Assembly: GCF_014905175.1 (NCBI RefSeq)
Contig: NC_057789.1
Span: forward strand, 20,786,555 to 20,850,554
Reading direction: 5' to 3'
Length of the DNA stretch: 64,000 bases
Source: Aphidius gifuensis
Taxonomy: Eukaryota; Arthropoda; Insecta; Hymenoptera; Braconidae
In this document: in pieces, positions 9,907 to 20,615 of the stretch
Layout of the letters: each line of letters begins with the position of its first letter
How positions within the stretch are numbered: position 1 is the first letter of the stretch
Position numbers and translations under genes: made by a program
The notes under the pieces: model-generated
What the model was told of the DNA's origin: nothing
Database searches by the model: none
What the model saw: only the letters and a program-made list of their open reading frames with translations

Positions 9907-11460
9907 TTATTCAATAAGTGACCCATGTCTCAACTTTTTTCCAATATTATATTCCAGTTCATCTTTTATTGCACCATTATCATCATCATCATTTAGTTCT
10001 ATGCAAATCACTGGTGTTTTCACTATTTTGACGTAATCTATTACTCTTTTTGATATGTATTTAGTACAAAAAATATTAACTGCATAGGTGAAAATTTGAT
10101 TTGCTTCATCTGTATTTTCACAAGATATTAACTTTGCCATTAAAGTCTTTGCCAAATGAGATGCCCCCTCATTTGCATGGATATTTTTTAATTTACGTTT
10201 AACAGTATTAAATACATGGCTCGAACAAATATGGACAATCGTTGATTTAATTTTTACTTTTTTTTCTTTATTTTGTTCTTCTATATTCCATGCCCACTGT
10301 AAGTAATCAGGTGAATTTTTTTTTGAAAACTCTAAAACACATGAATAAATTAACGCCAAACTAAAATCAACCTCGATAACATTAATTATAGTTTCATCCG
10401 TTATGTCTCTAATACAACGATTGAGAATAGACAAAGCATATTTAATTGCTGTTCTGTCTTGCCGATTGGTCAAGAACTCTAAAATAGGTAGTTGACCTTG
10501 GCCTTCTTCACCAGTACCAGCCAATACCATCGCATAATACATCATTTGTCCGTATGGCTCATCAGGTGAACGACCAGGAGCTTTTCCAGTTGCATCAAAA
10601 TATACACTTATCATTTTTTTTTCTTGCCACAATTTGTACAAATATTGTATTTGCAATGCTGAAAACATAACAACACAAAATGGATAAATTGATATTGCAC
10701 GTATATACCCAGGATTAATATCATCTGGCCATCTTTTTTCAGAATCAAACCTTAAAAGTCTTAAATGTTGCATGAAGTCTGGATGCAAATCATCTCGGCA
10801 ATTATTGTCACTCGAAATTTTTTGAAGAATATTGAATCCACTGGAATAGTTCCTGTTACCAGCAATCATCAACCTGTCTGGAGTGTCTTCTACCAAGTCA
10901 GTCAACAGCTCTTTTGGCTTGATGTATTTTAATTTTTCAGAGGATTCTCTTCTTTGCCTGCCAGTACAAAATCTTCGACTGATGAAGGAAGGGTCATGAT
11001 TTATGGTGCCATGTTTGACTAATACTGTTACATCAGTGTACGGTGGTACAATTGGATGATTGACAAAAAAGCTGAATCTTGTGCATAATGGATTATGGCA
11101 CCAAGCTCTGGCATAAAAATACGTCTTGCGTTTTTTCAAGTTTTCTGGATGAAAGCATTTATGATTTTCAAAAGTTAAAACACAATCGTATTTCTTTTGA
11201 AAATATATGTTAAATTCATGCATCTAATTTTTCTTCATATTGGAGCCTTGTCTCCACCAATCATCCCAAAACTGAGCGTCTACTGTTATTTCTCCTGTAT
11301 GATTTGTTACTTGATGTATTTTTTTGATACTTTCGTTTGGTTTCATTGTTTTTTCATGTTGATCTGTTATAGAATTATCAATATTTATTGATGACACATC
11401 TTGAAGTACTGTATTTTTTAAATTCAAACCCATATGATTATGTCTAGAAGCTTTATTACA
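9907..11460 (-). pseudogene. MULE-like transposase, core domain
   Basis: A continuous frame from about 11460 to 9907 with a single TAG at 11224-11226. The upstream portion has FWDDWWRQG. The core then carries CFHPENLKKRKTYFYARAWC (a Cys-containing N-terminal module), FCTGRQRRE, ISVYFDATGKAPGRS (candidate first catalytic Asp), YYAMVLAGTGEEGQGQLPI, then VIEVDFSLALIYSCVLEF (candidate second Asp) and TIVHICSSHVFNTVKRK. The DATG ... DFSxAL ... HxCxxH layout matches MULE-type cut-and-paste transposases found in many animal genomes; the family is assigned from memory of motif order, not from alignment. It belongs with the N-terminal region above and the C-terminal piece and protease below. Confidence 0.6.
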
Positions 11461-12765
11461 TTTTGGTGTACTTGAATAAATATTTTTATCCTTATTTAAA
11501 TTTGACGTCCGAACAGGTAATTTTAAATTAACAATTTCATTTGATCAAGCATTTAAAACACCTTCGTAAAAAGTTAAATCTACTGAACATAATAGTGATT
11601 GATCATGTGAATTAGTATTGGATAATTCTTGAATTGAAATTGAAACAGCGTTGTGTAAAGTTAAATTGAGTGATTTTAATGATGATGCTGATGATAATAG
11701 TGATGAAGATGGTAATTCTGATGGACCATTTGCTTTTCTTTTCATTTTGTCGTCATTAGCATCAGGTGATTTTTTATTTACAACATGTTCCCATTCAGCT
11801 TGGTTCAAAGTATTTAAATAAACAATATTATTTTCCAATGATTGGTTTGAATGATTATGTAAACTAGTATTGGATGATTCTTGAATTGATTCATATTGTT
11901 TTGAAGTTGGTGAGCTGGAATATGTATTTTTTGTTCTTTTTGTTATGAGATTAAATTCAAGTGGTGATGGTGGCCTGCTTAATTTTATTGAATTTGATTT
12001 TATTTTGACATTTGGAACAGCTTCGTGTAAAATTGAATTGAGTGATTTTAATGGTGACGCTGATGGACCATTTGCTTTTTTTTTATTTTGTTGCCATCAA
12101 CATCAGGTGATTTTTTATTTACAACTTGTTCCCATTCAGCTTGGTTCGAAGTATTTAAATAAACAATATTATTTTCCAATGATTGGTTTGAATGATTATG
12201 TAAACTAGTATTGGATGATTCTTGAATTGATTGATATTGTTTTGAAGTTGGTGAGCTGGAATATGTATTTTTTGTTATGAGATTAAGTTCAAGTGGTGAT
12301 GGTGGCCTGCTTAATTTTATTGGATTTGATTTTATTGTGACATTTGGAAAAGCTTCGTGTAAAATTGAATTGAGTGATTTTAATGGTGATTCTGATGATA
12401 AAGGTGGTAATGGTGGTTCTGACGTAACACTTGTCTTTATGCTTTCATCGTTAGTTGTTGAAGCTAATTTTTGTTTCAAGTTCAATTCATTAATTTCCTT
12501 TTGTAATAAATTTGTTATTTCTGATGTTTTGTTTTTGAGTACATAAATAAAAGAATACCAAGATTTTTCTACAGTAGGCAAGCTAAAATCGTTCAGAATT
12601 CCATTTAATAAATTTCTAAGAGTTCCTTTTTTTTATTGATTAGTTCATTTATTAGCCAATCGACTAATTCTTTGATGTCACGAATTGCTCTATCATGATA
12701 TAATTTTATTATACCTTGAGCTATAATTAATGTAGTGACCTGGACCATGCTGGTCACCACAACTG
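11461..12765 (-). pseudogene. N-terminal region of the composite element, tandemly duplicated
   Basis: The minus strand reads from a likely splice acceptor (ttttatacag, about 12764) into YHDRAIRDIKELVDWLINEL, then after a 1-nt shift LLNGILNDFSLPTVEKSWYSF and a Ser/Pro/Asn-rich region. A block of about 345 bp encoding SNQAEWEQVVNKKSPD and LKSLN(S/L)xLHxA is present about 2.7 times (near 12060-12420, 11720-12060 and 11545-11720), so this part has expanded by tandem duplication with later frameshifts. No known domain. It probably lies upstream of the transposase core in one transcript. Confidence 0.5.
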
Positions 12766-12779
12766 TATAAAAAAAATTA

Positions 12780-13060
12780 AGTTACAATTAAAGAACTAGA
12801 TCACAATAATTAAAAATACTGAATACATGAAATAAAAAAAAGAATGATATAAATTAAGCTTGACTTGTAAATAAATGAAAAAGATAATTGAAAACTGTCA
12901 GGAAAAAAAATTGTAATAATCAATAAAATAAGAGGAGTTTATTGTCGAACACCAAATTTAATTTATCTAAATTATTTTTTATATTAATTTAATGTAATTA
13001 AATCCGAAATAAAAAAAAAAAATACAAAAAAAGAAACCTTAAATAAAAAAATTATTAAAA
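12780..13060. other. Gene-free A-rich stretch
   Basis: Nothing supported. Probably intron or 5' flank of the composite element. Contains long poly-A tracts. Confidence 0.4.
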
Positions 13061-13066
13061 CAGTAG

Positions 13067-13590
13067 TAGAGAAAACCGAGCGCTTTGGCAACTGAGCGCT
13101 CACTCTGTCTATTATTTATTACGATTTTTTTATTGTTATAATTTTTAAAAAAGTTTTTTTTTTATTCCAATTGTTGTTAAACATTATAATTAACAAAAAA
13201 CTGGCATAAATATTTAGGGGGTTAATTTATTATAGACTCCAGCGTACATCGACTGGAATTTTTTTTCATTTTTTTTTTCCGCGATTTAAAAGGCTTAGAA
13301 ACTTCAAAAAAAAAAATAACCACCCTAAATATTGATACCAGTTTTTTGTTTATAAATATAAATAGTATCAATTGAAATAATAAATATATTTTTAAAAAAA
13401 TTAATTCACTAAAATAGACAGAGAAAACCGAGCGCTTCGGCAACTGAGCGCTCGCTCTGTCTATTATTTATTACAATTTTTTATTGTTATAATTTAAAAA
13501 AAAATTTTTTTTTTATTCCAATTGTTGTTAAAGATTATAATTAACAAAAAACTGGCATAAATATTTAGGGGGTTATTTTAGTGAAATGTG
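13067..13590. repeat. Two direct copies and one inverted partial copy of a 155-bp repeat
   Basis: Copies at 13067-13225 and 13424-13580 share 'gagaaaaccgagcgct', 'caactgagcgctc', 'tctgtctattatttattac' and 'actggcataaatatttaggg'. A reversed partial copy lies at about 13305-13400 (ccctaaatattgataccagt). The self-complementary GAGCGCT ... AGCGCTC pair suggests a hairpin. Non-coding. Confidence 0.7.
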
Positions 13591-13784
13591 CTAATTGATA
13601 AGTACGCATTTCGTATGATTGCCGGGCATCCGTACATACCTTCTTCTCGCTAACTCCCGGAGAAAAAAAGTCGCTAGTTTCAGTGCGCTGATATTGTGTA
13701 CGAATATACACATATAATGTCTTAGTAGAAGATCACAATGAAATGTGTCAAAAAAGATGAGTAAGATGAACTTATTTTTATAGC

Positions 13785-13970
13785 GTTACCTCCACTTTTT
13801 AATTACTACTAGCGAGACACTATCACATTATATCAACTACTAGCGAGACCATCACAATTTTATCAACTACTAGCGACATCATCACATTTTTATTAACTAG
13901 CGATATCATCACATTTTCTAACAGCAAGCGACCTGATGGCATTTTCAATAACTAACGGCAATCTATCTAA
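13785..13970 (+). repeat. Minisatellite, about 40-bp unit, five copies
   Basis: Repeats of 'ctactagcgag' + 'atcacattttatcaa' at about 13805, 13840, 13875, 13905 and 13935, decaying to the right. Spacers are not unique sequences, so it is not a CRISPR array. Confidence 0.65.
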
Positions 13971-13979
13971 GACAAGTTT

Positions 13980-14370
13980 GAACGGAATATCGTAGTTAAA
14001 AATTAAAAATTAAAAAACAAAAAAATAGAGAATCAATTGAAATTGTTGACATTTTGTTTCTTAATTCATTTATTTATAAGATCATTATTATTTATTATTC
14101 ATTTATTAATCAAGCATGTTCTTGTTGATTAATGGATAATAAATGACAATTATCTCATAAATAAATAAAAAATTTAAAAAACAAAAAATATATAGAAACA
14201 ATTAAAATGGTTAACATTTCAGTTCCCAATTTATTTATCTATTTTCATTTATTATTCATTTATTAATCAACATGAACATGATTGAATAAAAAAATTTATT
14301 ATAAAATTCTAACTTAAAGAAACTTAAGATGTAACAAGAAAAAACAACAACATTTTTAAAATATTATTCA
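13980..14370. other. Gene-free AT-rich stretch with small palindromes
   Basis: The word 'tttattattcatttattaatcaa' type sequence occurs twice (about 14090 and 14240) and partly inverted in between. No gene. The 3' end of the host-like gene reaches in at 14378. Confidence 0.5.
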
Positions 14371-14455
14371 TTTATTATTAATAAAAGAAAAAATCTCCCA
14401 TCTTCATAGGATCACGACATATGCGTCCTCTTCTGGAAACCTCATATGGATTGTA

Positions 14456-14464
14456 CCAGCGATT
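14456..14464. other. Left 9-bp target duplication of the MULE
   Basis: ccagcgatt; its partner ccagcaatt is at 15984-15992. One transition separates them. In the gene orientation they read aatcgctgg and aattgctgg. Confidence 0.7.
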
Positions 14465-15983
14465 GGGGTACAAAAGTTCCAAAATGAAAGTTCCAATCAA
14501 AAAGTTCCAGACAAAAAGGTCCAAAAAAAAAGTCCCGAAAGAAAATAGTTCCAAAAAAATATCGTTCCAAAAGAAAATAGTTTCAAAAAAATATAGTTCC
14601 AAAAGAAAATAGTTGTTAACAAAAGCCAATGCACACATCATTTGGGTAGCTTCTTCGATAGAGCGGTCATTTTCGTCATTGTATTGAACTTGAAGGCCGT
14701 GAGATTGTACATTCCGGAATACACTTTGACACAGATGGAATAAACATCCATAAATAATATCTCCAAAGTTCGTCTGAACAGCTTTGATGATAGCGAGTTC
14801 AAAATCTGACATAATATATTGCGGGTGAGGTACTGGGATTTCATATTTTGCCATAGCTGCTAACGTCACGTCAAAAATTTTAGAATACGCTTCTTCAGAT
14901 TTACTTTCGAGAAGCGCATAGAAAAACGGAAGGGCCGATGTTTGCTCTCGTCTATTTACCATTTGAATAACTGAGCCCATGATGGAAAACAACTGCATAA
15001 AAATAATAGGAGCAGTTTTGAATGTACCATCTTCGAACCATATTCGTGATTTTAAGAGAATTCTTAAATTTTCTGTTGTAGAAAAGACTAAGATTTTTCC
15101 ACACTGTAGACTAGAATTTGGATCTTCATACGAATTATAAATTAAAAAATTTTGATCATCCAGGGTATTCCGAAACCTTTCAGGAGTTTCATGGAGCTCA
15201 TCAATAGTCTGGGGATTAGCTGGCGAACCCTTTAAACGCTCACGCTGAATTCTTTTTCTAATGTTCTGTCTATCTGGTAGTTCAGCCAAGACAGCGGATG
15301 GAACGTCCTGCAAACGCCGCAAGACTTGCTCAGGAGGAGCCTCAGGTTGTTCTTTCGCATGATTTTTTATGCCGGCAATTATTTTTAGGGCATCAACCTA
15401 ATAATATATAATATATATAATATGGTGTATTATATCTAAATACATATATATACCTCTTTCCAGTTGGGTGCATCTTTGTGATTACCTGCTTTGGCACCTT
15501 TAGTAATATTGATTATCCCCCCCTCACTGATTGTCGTTGCACGCGCGGAACAACGCGATTTATTCTTGCATCTCCAATATGTCACATTATTATTACCACT
15601 GGAATGTTTATAATATAAAAAACCATCAAAATGTAAATATTTTGTTCTTCCAGATTTGATTAACTCTGCCATTATTTTTCACTTGAAATTTTTAATATTA
15701 AATATTAAACTTAAAGAAAATATTAAATTTTAAATCATGTTCATATGAATTTATCCACATAAAAAACAAGCGATAAATGATAAATTTGAAATGAAAAAAG
15801 AATAAAGTTGACAGCCTTCACGATAAACAAATAAGAGAACAAATTAATTTATTAATTAATTATAATTTTGGAACTTTTGGCATTGGAAAAATGATATGTT
15901 GGAACTTTTAGCATTGGAAAAATAATAATTTTGGAACTTTCAGACTTGAACAAATGTTTTGGAACTTATGTATCCCTACCGTG
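14465..15983 (-). mobile_element. FLYWCH/MULE DNA transposon with 9-bp target duplication
   Basis: The left flank reads ccagcgatt (14456-14464) and the right flank ccagcaatt (15984-15992): a 9-bp duplication with one mismatch, the length expected for MULE elements. Removing the element and one copy restores an open exon frame in the host-like gene. Ends read ggggtacaaaagttcca on the left and, inverted, gggatacataagttcca on the right, with 7 extra bases at the right end. Both ends are built from tandem AAAGTTCCAA boxes (14470-14612 and 15870-15968). It carries one two-exon transposase gene. Confidence 0.75.
14613..15672 (-). pseudogene. MULE transposase with N-terminal FLYWCH zinc finger, truncated
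   Basis: Exon 1 is 15672-15454 (ATG at 15670-15672), followed by a GT-AG intron 15453-15398 and exon 2 from 15397, all phase 0. Exon 1 encodes a FLYWCH-type finger: YLHFDGFLYYKHSS, TYWRCKNKSRCSARATT, and a closing His (AGNHKDAPNW). Exon 2 contains the start of the MULE DDE domain: IWFEDGTFKTAPIIFMQLFS (first Asp in EDGTF), YIMSDFELAIIKAVQ (second Asp) and CLFHLCQSVFRNVQSHGL. The frame then runs into the AAAGTTCCAA end repeats after ALAFVNNY, so the third catalytic residue and the C-terminus are missing. It cannot be active alone, but the element ends remain. Confidence 0.75.
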
Positions 15984-16371
15984 CCAGCAATTATAGAAGT
16001 CAGCATCCTCTGACTTTCTTATCAGCTCTTCCGGATCTACAATGATAGTATCATCATCATTCTCATTAAGAGCGATAGGGTTTGGCAAATTGTCAAACTC
16101 TTGTTTATCCATAAACTCAGCCGTAGGTTCATCAGGCTCCTCTTTTTTTACTAATAACAAAAAAAAATAAAAATAAGTTAAAAATATAAAACAATAAAAA
16201 TAAGTAAAAAAAATATGCTGAAAAAATCGTTTACCATAAAGTGGAGGTGCCTCTATAAAAAGAAGCCTTGGGTTGATGGCTTCTTGGTTATAGCAGGTTA
16301 CCTCTCCATTCTCCTGCTCATCCTGGGGCTCCTTTTTTTTCACTAAAAAACAAAAAATTAAAAAAAAAATA

Positions 16372-16436
16372 GCGTGTTGCAAGTACGCGCGGGGGAAGTG
16401 AAACTTCTTTCAGAGTAGTTTCATGTCACGCTGAAT

Positions 16437-16476
<40 letters not shown>

Positions 16477-17894
16477 TTAATACTGACAATAATATTCAAA
16501 TATAAATATTATCAGTTAATAATAATTATTAGTATTTATATTTCGAATATTATTATTTATATCGTCACATTAATGGAAGAAGGGCGTAAGTGCCATTTTT
16601 AGGAATTTTTTTTCTTCTAAAAGAAAAAGGGCGTGAGTGCGAATTTATAAATTTTCGGGCTTTGCATCCAATTTTAAGGCTTAAAGAAAAAAAAAAAGTG
16701 CGTATGTTCAGGGACTTACGCCTTTTTTCCATTCTCAAAATCATTTTTAATAAAAGATGAAGATTTGTAATTATTTTTATGTTTTTCTTATTGATAATAA
16801 ATTATGTATAATTATCAGTAAACAATCAATAATTTAAAAAATCCTGCCATTAAATAAATTTCAAATAAAATTGAAAATATGCCCTTCATCTTTTATCAAA
16901 AATTATTTTGATAACGGGAAAAAAGGCGTAAATCCTTGGACATACGCCCTTTATCCTTTATCAAAGGTTGTTACGCCCATTTTCCTTTTTTTTTAAGTAT
17001 TAAAATTAGATGAAAAACCCGAAAATTTAAAAATTTGCACTTACGCCCTTTTTCCTTTAAAATTGACGTTTTTGGCACTTACGCCCTTCATTCTTTAATG
17101 CGACGATATAATTGATACCATCGATATTATTACTAATATTATATTGATATTATTATTAATCATAATATTATTGGAGTTATTATTATTTATAATAATATTA
17201 TTCATATATAACCATAGTATAAATAAAATAATAATTTCAAAAATATCATCGATAATAATAATATCAATATAATATTAGTAATAATAACAATAATATTATT
17301 GATTTATAATAATATCAGTGATATTAATAATATGAATAATAATATTGACAATAACATTCATATATAAATATTGATAATTATTAGTATTGATATTCAAAAT
17401 ATTATTATTATAGATATTATTATTAATATCAATACTATTGTGAATAATTGGTAATATTATCAAAATTATTGTTGTTATAATTATCATTTATATATATTTA
17501 TAATAATTTTATTGTTATTATAATAATGATTCTTTAAACCCGCGAGATAACTATTGCTTGATACGTTTAAATGAATTTTTTTTAAAAATCAATTATTTAA
17601 GTATTAAACTCAGTTGAACTGTTTAATAATATTTAAATAAATAAACAAACAAAAAGTCGCACACGCATACACACATAGCAGCTGACGCTCCGAGTTTATA
17701 CGCTATATATAGTGCATGTATAATGCTTGCCGGTATAGCAGAGAGTATAGCAGAAAGTATACAAGCGAACGTCTACAAGGGAGTATACGGGAGAGTAAAC
17801 GCGAGAGTAAACGCCAGAGTATACGCGAGCGCGTAACGCTAGCAGGGCCTCGAATTTTTTTGCTACCCTCCGTAAAGAAGTTTCACTTCAAAAA
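16372..17894 (+). mobile_element. Palindrome-ended element E1, about 1.5 kb
   Basis: The left end 'gtacgcgcgggggaagtgaa' contains the near-palindrome GAAGTGAAACTTC at 16395-16407. The right end 'gctaccctccgtaaagaag' contains it again inverted at 17878-17890, followed by an A run. The interior is (TAA)n-like sequence plus a foldback (16563-17107) and a 17.66-17.85 kb GC-richer segment. E2 follows at once in the same orientation, and a third copy in reverse is at 57.71-59.57 kb. No transposase frame is visible. Confidence 0.65.
16563..17107. repeat. Foldback with GGGCGTAAGTGC arms, inside E1
   Basis: The left arm starts 'gaagaagggcgtaagtgcca' and the right arm ends 'ggcacttacgcccttcattc'. The arms (about 250 bp each) each contain several internal copies of the box CTTACGCCC or GGGCGTAAGT. 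The loop is AT-rich. Non-coding. Confidence 0.8.
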
Positions 17895-19232
17895 TGTGTG
17901 AGTTAGCAGTACGCGCGAGGGAAGTGAAACTTCTTTCGCAGTCTGTCAAGATATTTGTAACGACTTTAATAATATGAACAATCAATTAATTAGTGATGAT
18001 ATTATTAATATTGATAAAGTTCATAGTATAAATGATATCAATATGATATTTATAATAATAATATCAATCATATCGTTAATATTCAAAATATAAATATTGA
18101 TAATATTATCAATATTATATCGTTATTGATATTGTTATTATTATTAATACCATTGGTATTATAAATTTTTGATATTATTAAAATTATTATCAATATTATT
18201 GATATTAATAACAATATCTATAATAATAATATCCGAAATATAAATACTAATAATTACTAATATTTATATTTGAATATTAATCACAGTACTATTATTATTC
18301 TTATTATTATTATTATTAATATTATATCGATATTAATAATATTAATATCAATGATTTTATTATTATCGATAATATTATTGAAATTATTATTGTTATTATT
18401 ATGGATACTATGAATGAATATATATATTAATAGTATTATTAATAACAATCACTTCAATAATATTATTCAGAATAATAATGACAATAATAATTTTGATAAC
18501 ATTATAAATTAGAAATAATATCAATATATATTAGTCATAATATAAATGATATTAATAATAACATTTATAATTATTAATATTTATACTTGAATATTAATGT
18601 CAGTATTGATCTTATCATTATCAATATTATATCGATATTATTATTATTATCATTAATATGATTCATACCATTGATATTATTACTAATATTATATTGATAT
18701 TATCATTATCGATGATATTATTGAAATTATTGTTGTTATTTTCATTTATACTATGGTTATAGATATTAATAATATTATTATAAATAATAATAATTTCAAT
18801 AATATTATAAAGAATAATAATAATATCAATTTAATATTAGTAATAATATCAATGGTATTCATCATATTCATAATAATTATATCGATATTAAGAATAAAAT
18901 AATAACTATAATAATTATATTAATAATATTAATATACTAATAATAATTTTCAATTGAGTATATTCATTTATAATTTTTTGATTCATCATTTTTATAAACG
19001 CTGCAAACAAAACCGATCAGCTACACTATTGGCAACGCACACACACACATTTATTCAAAACATATCTTCTTTCTCGCTCGTAGCCACTTAGTCACTCACT
19101 ATTAGTTATATGTGTCAACGCTTGCTCGGTCTGAGCGTTCGCTTGTTCCGAGCGTTCGCTCGCTCCGAGCGTTATATAACCGACACACTATTTTTTTTTT
19201 CACTACCCTGCGTATAGAAGTTTCACTTCAAA
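17895..19232 (+). mobile_element. Palindrome-ended element E2, about 1.34 kb
   Basis: The left palindrome is at 17921-17933 ('gcgcgagggaagtgaaactt'), the right one at 19217-19229 ('actaccctgcgtatagaag'). The interior is nearly all TAA/TAT microsatellite with repeated 'aataatatcaatataatatt' words and a GC-richer 19.0-19.19 kb segment carrying three GAGCGTTCGCT-like repeats. It sits head-to-tail with E1 in one intron of the host-like gene. Confidence 0.65.
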
Positions 19233-19699
19233 AAAAATTCTAATGAGTAAAAATATAACCAAAAAAATAAAAATAAAAATAAGCTAATAAAATATGTTGA
19301 AAAAATCCATTACCATAAAGTGGAGGTGCCATCATAAAAGGAAGCCTTGGGTTGATGGCTTCTGGGTTGTAGCAGGTTACCTCTCCATTCTCCTGCTCAT
19401 CCTCATCAACGACTGCGGGGTTTGAATAACCGGCTTCAGGGAAAAAATTCTCCAGCTCATCCATCGGCTCATCCTGAGCCTCCTTTTTTTTCACTAAAAG
19501 CAAATTTAAACAGAATTAAAGTAAGTTAAAAAGTAATAAAAAAAAAAATTGAAAAAATAAAAATTACCTTGATGAGGACAGAGTGGTAGCTCTACCAATG
19601 ATTCCTTAATCAGACTGTTGATCAACTCATCTGATAAACTGTTTATGATCATTCGGCGGAAGTTCCTTATCAGACATGCTCTATGTAAGAAACTTGTCT

Positions 19700-20329
19700 G
19701 GAATAAAATAATATAATCAATAAAATAAAAAATAAAGTATAAAAAATTAAAATGAGAAAATAAAACACTACAAAGATAAGTCTGAACATGTGTGAATGAT
19801 AAGAATTTTTCACGTTTGAATATATTAAAAACAACCGAACAATGACAGAAAACAAGAGAAAAGAAAATTATCAAAGAAAATAATTCGCAAAGTCTACAAC
19901 ACCCTTATGTGCACATAGCGCCCTCATATGCATAGAGGGTTCTTATATACATAGAGCGCTCTTATGTGTTTATTAATGGCTAGGTAAAAACGGAAAATGT
20001 TTTAAAAAACAATATGACGTCTTACAGAAGAAAAAAAAAAAAAAAAAAATGACATCTTCGGGATAATATAATAATATGATTATATATGATCGCCCCCTTT
20101 GCGACATTGCTCTAATTAATGGATGAGAGGAACCCCACGGCGATTCGATCTTATTGATTGACCTGATGAATTAATTGATTGACCTAATTAATTAATTCGC
20201 GGACCCCGGAGCGATATCCGCGGAGTCCGCGAAATCAAGCGCGGATCACAGCGAGGGGGGGGGAAGAGGCACACATCGGGGGTAAGCCAGAACTGTCACG
20301 TGTACACTACTCTGTATTGAATTTTTAAT
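19700..20329. other. Gene-free stretch with GC-richer repeat
   Basis: 19.70-19.88 kb is intron-like. 19.90-19.98 kb holds repeats of 'catagagcgctcttat' type. 20.09-20.29 kb is GC-richer and contains 'cgcggaccccggagcgat' and 'atccgcggagtccgcg', a palindromic box related to 57.48-57.63 kb. No gene. Confidence 0.5.
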
Positions 20330-20615
20330 TTAATTTTTTATGTAAATTAGATTTATTTCTAATGAATGATATTCCCTATATTGTTCGTACTTTTCTTCAT
20401 ATTCAGTAATATTTCCTTGATATTTTCCTATATTTTCCTATAATTATCGAGCTTTTCTTTATTTTTAGTGATTTTTCCTTTATATTTACTAAAATTTTTC
20501 CATATTTATCGTTCTCATCTTTATATTCAGTAATTTTTCCATATTTTCCATTATATTTACTGATATTTTCCATATTCATCTTATTGAGATTAAGGGATTT
20601 AAGTAAAGTAAAGAA
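20330..20615 (+). repeat. Diverged copy of the AT minisatellite
   Basis: Same words as at 1-530 (ttcagtaatttttcc, tatttactgatattttcc), ending with 'ttaagggattta', a weaker form of the boundary box. Confidence 0.6.

Larger units (their letters stand above)
14378..19697 (-). pseudogene. Multi-exon host-like gene, unknown; last exon split by MULE
   Basis: Four coding-like exons with GT/AG borders can be read: 19697-19568 (CLIRNFRRMIINSLSDELIN), 19493-19314 (VKKKEAQDEP..., PPLYG), 16342-16235 (a shortened paralogue of the previous exon, same PPLYG end) and 16150-15984 (VKKEEPDEP, then an Asp/Glu-rich segment to SEDADFYNCW). The internal introns are all phase 1, so each exon can be skipped or duplicated without a frameshift. 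After FYNCW a 1.5-kb MULE intervenes. Beyond it, 14455-14378 continues the same frame (YNPYEVSRRGR ... FFFY stop). Upstream exons are not visible. The acidic, KKEEP-rich character suggests a nuclear protein, but I do not recognise it. Confidence 0.5.

Noticed and set aside
13785..13970. Regularly repeated CTACTAGCGAG words resembling a CRISPR array
   Set aside because: Spacers are repeated, not unique; the unit decays along the block; the DNA is eukaryotic with spliced genes and no cas genes.
20090..20290. GC-richer palindromic segment considered as a tRNA or replication origin
   Set aside because: No cloverleaf could be drawn, and a related sequence at 57.43-57.64 kb shows it is a dispersed repeat.
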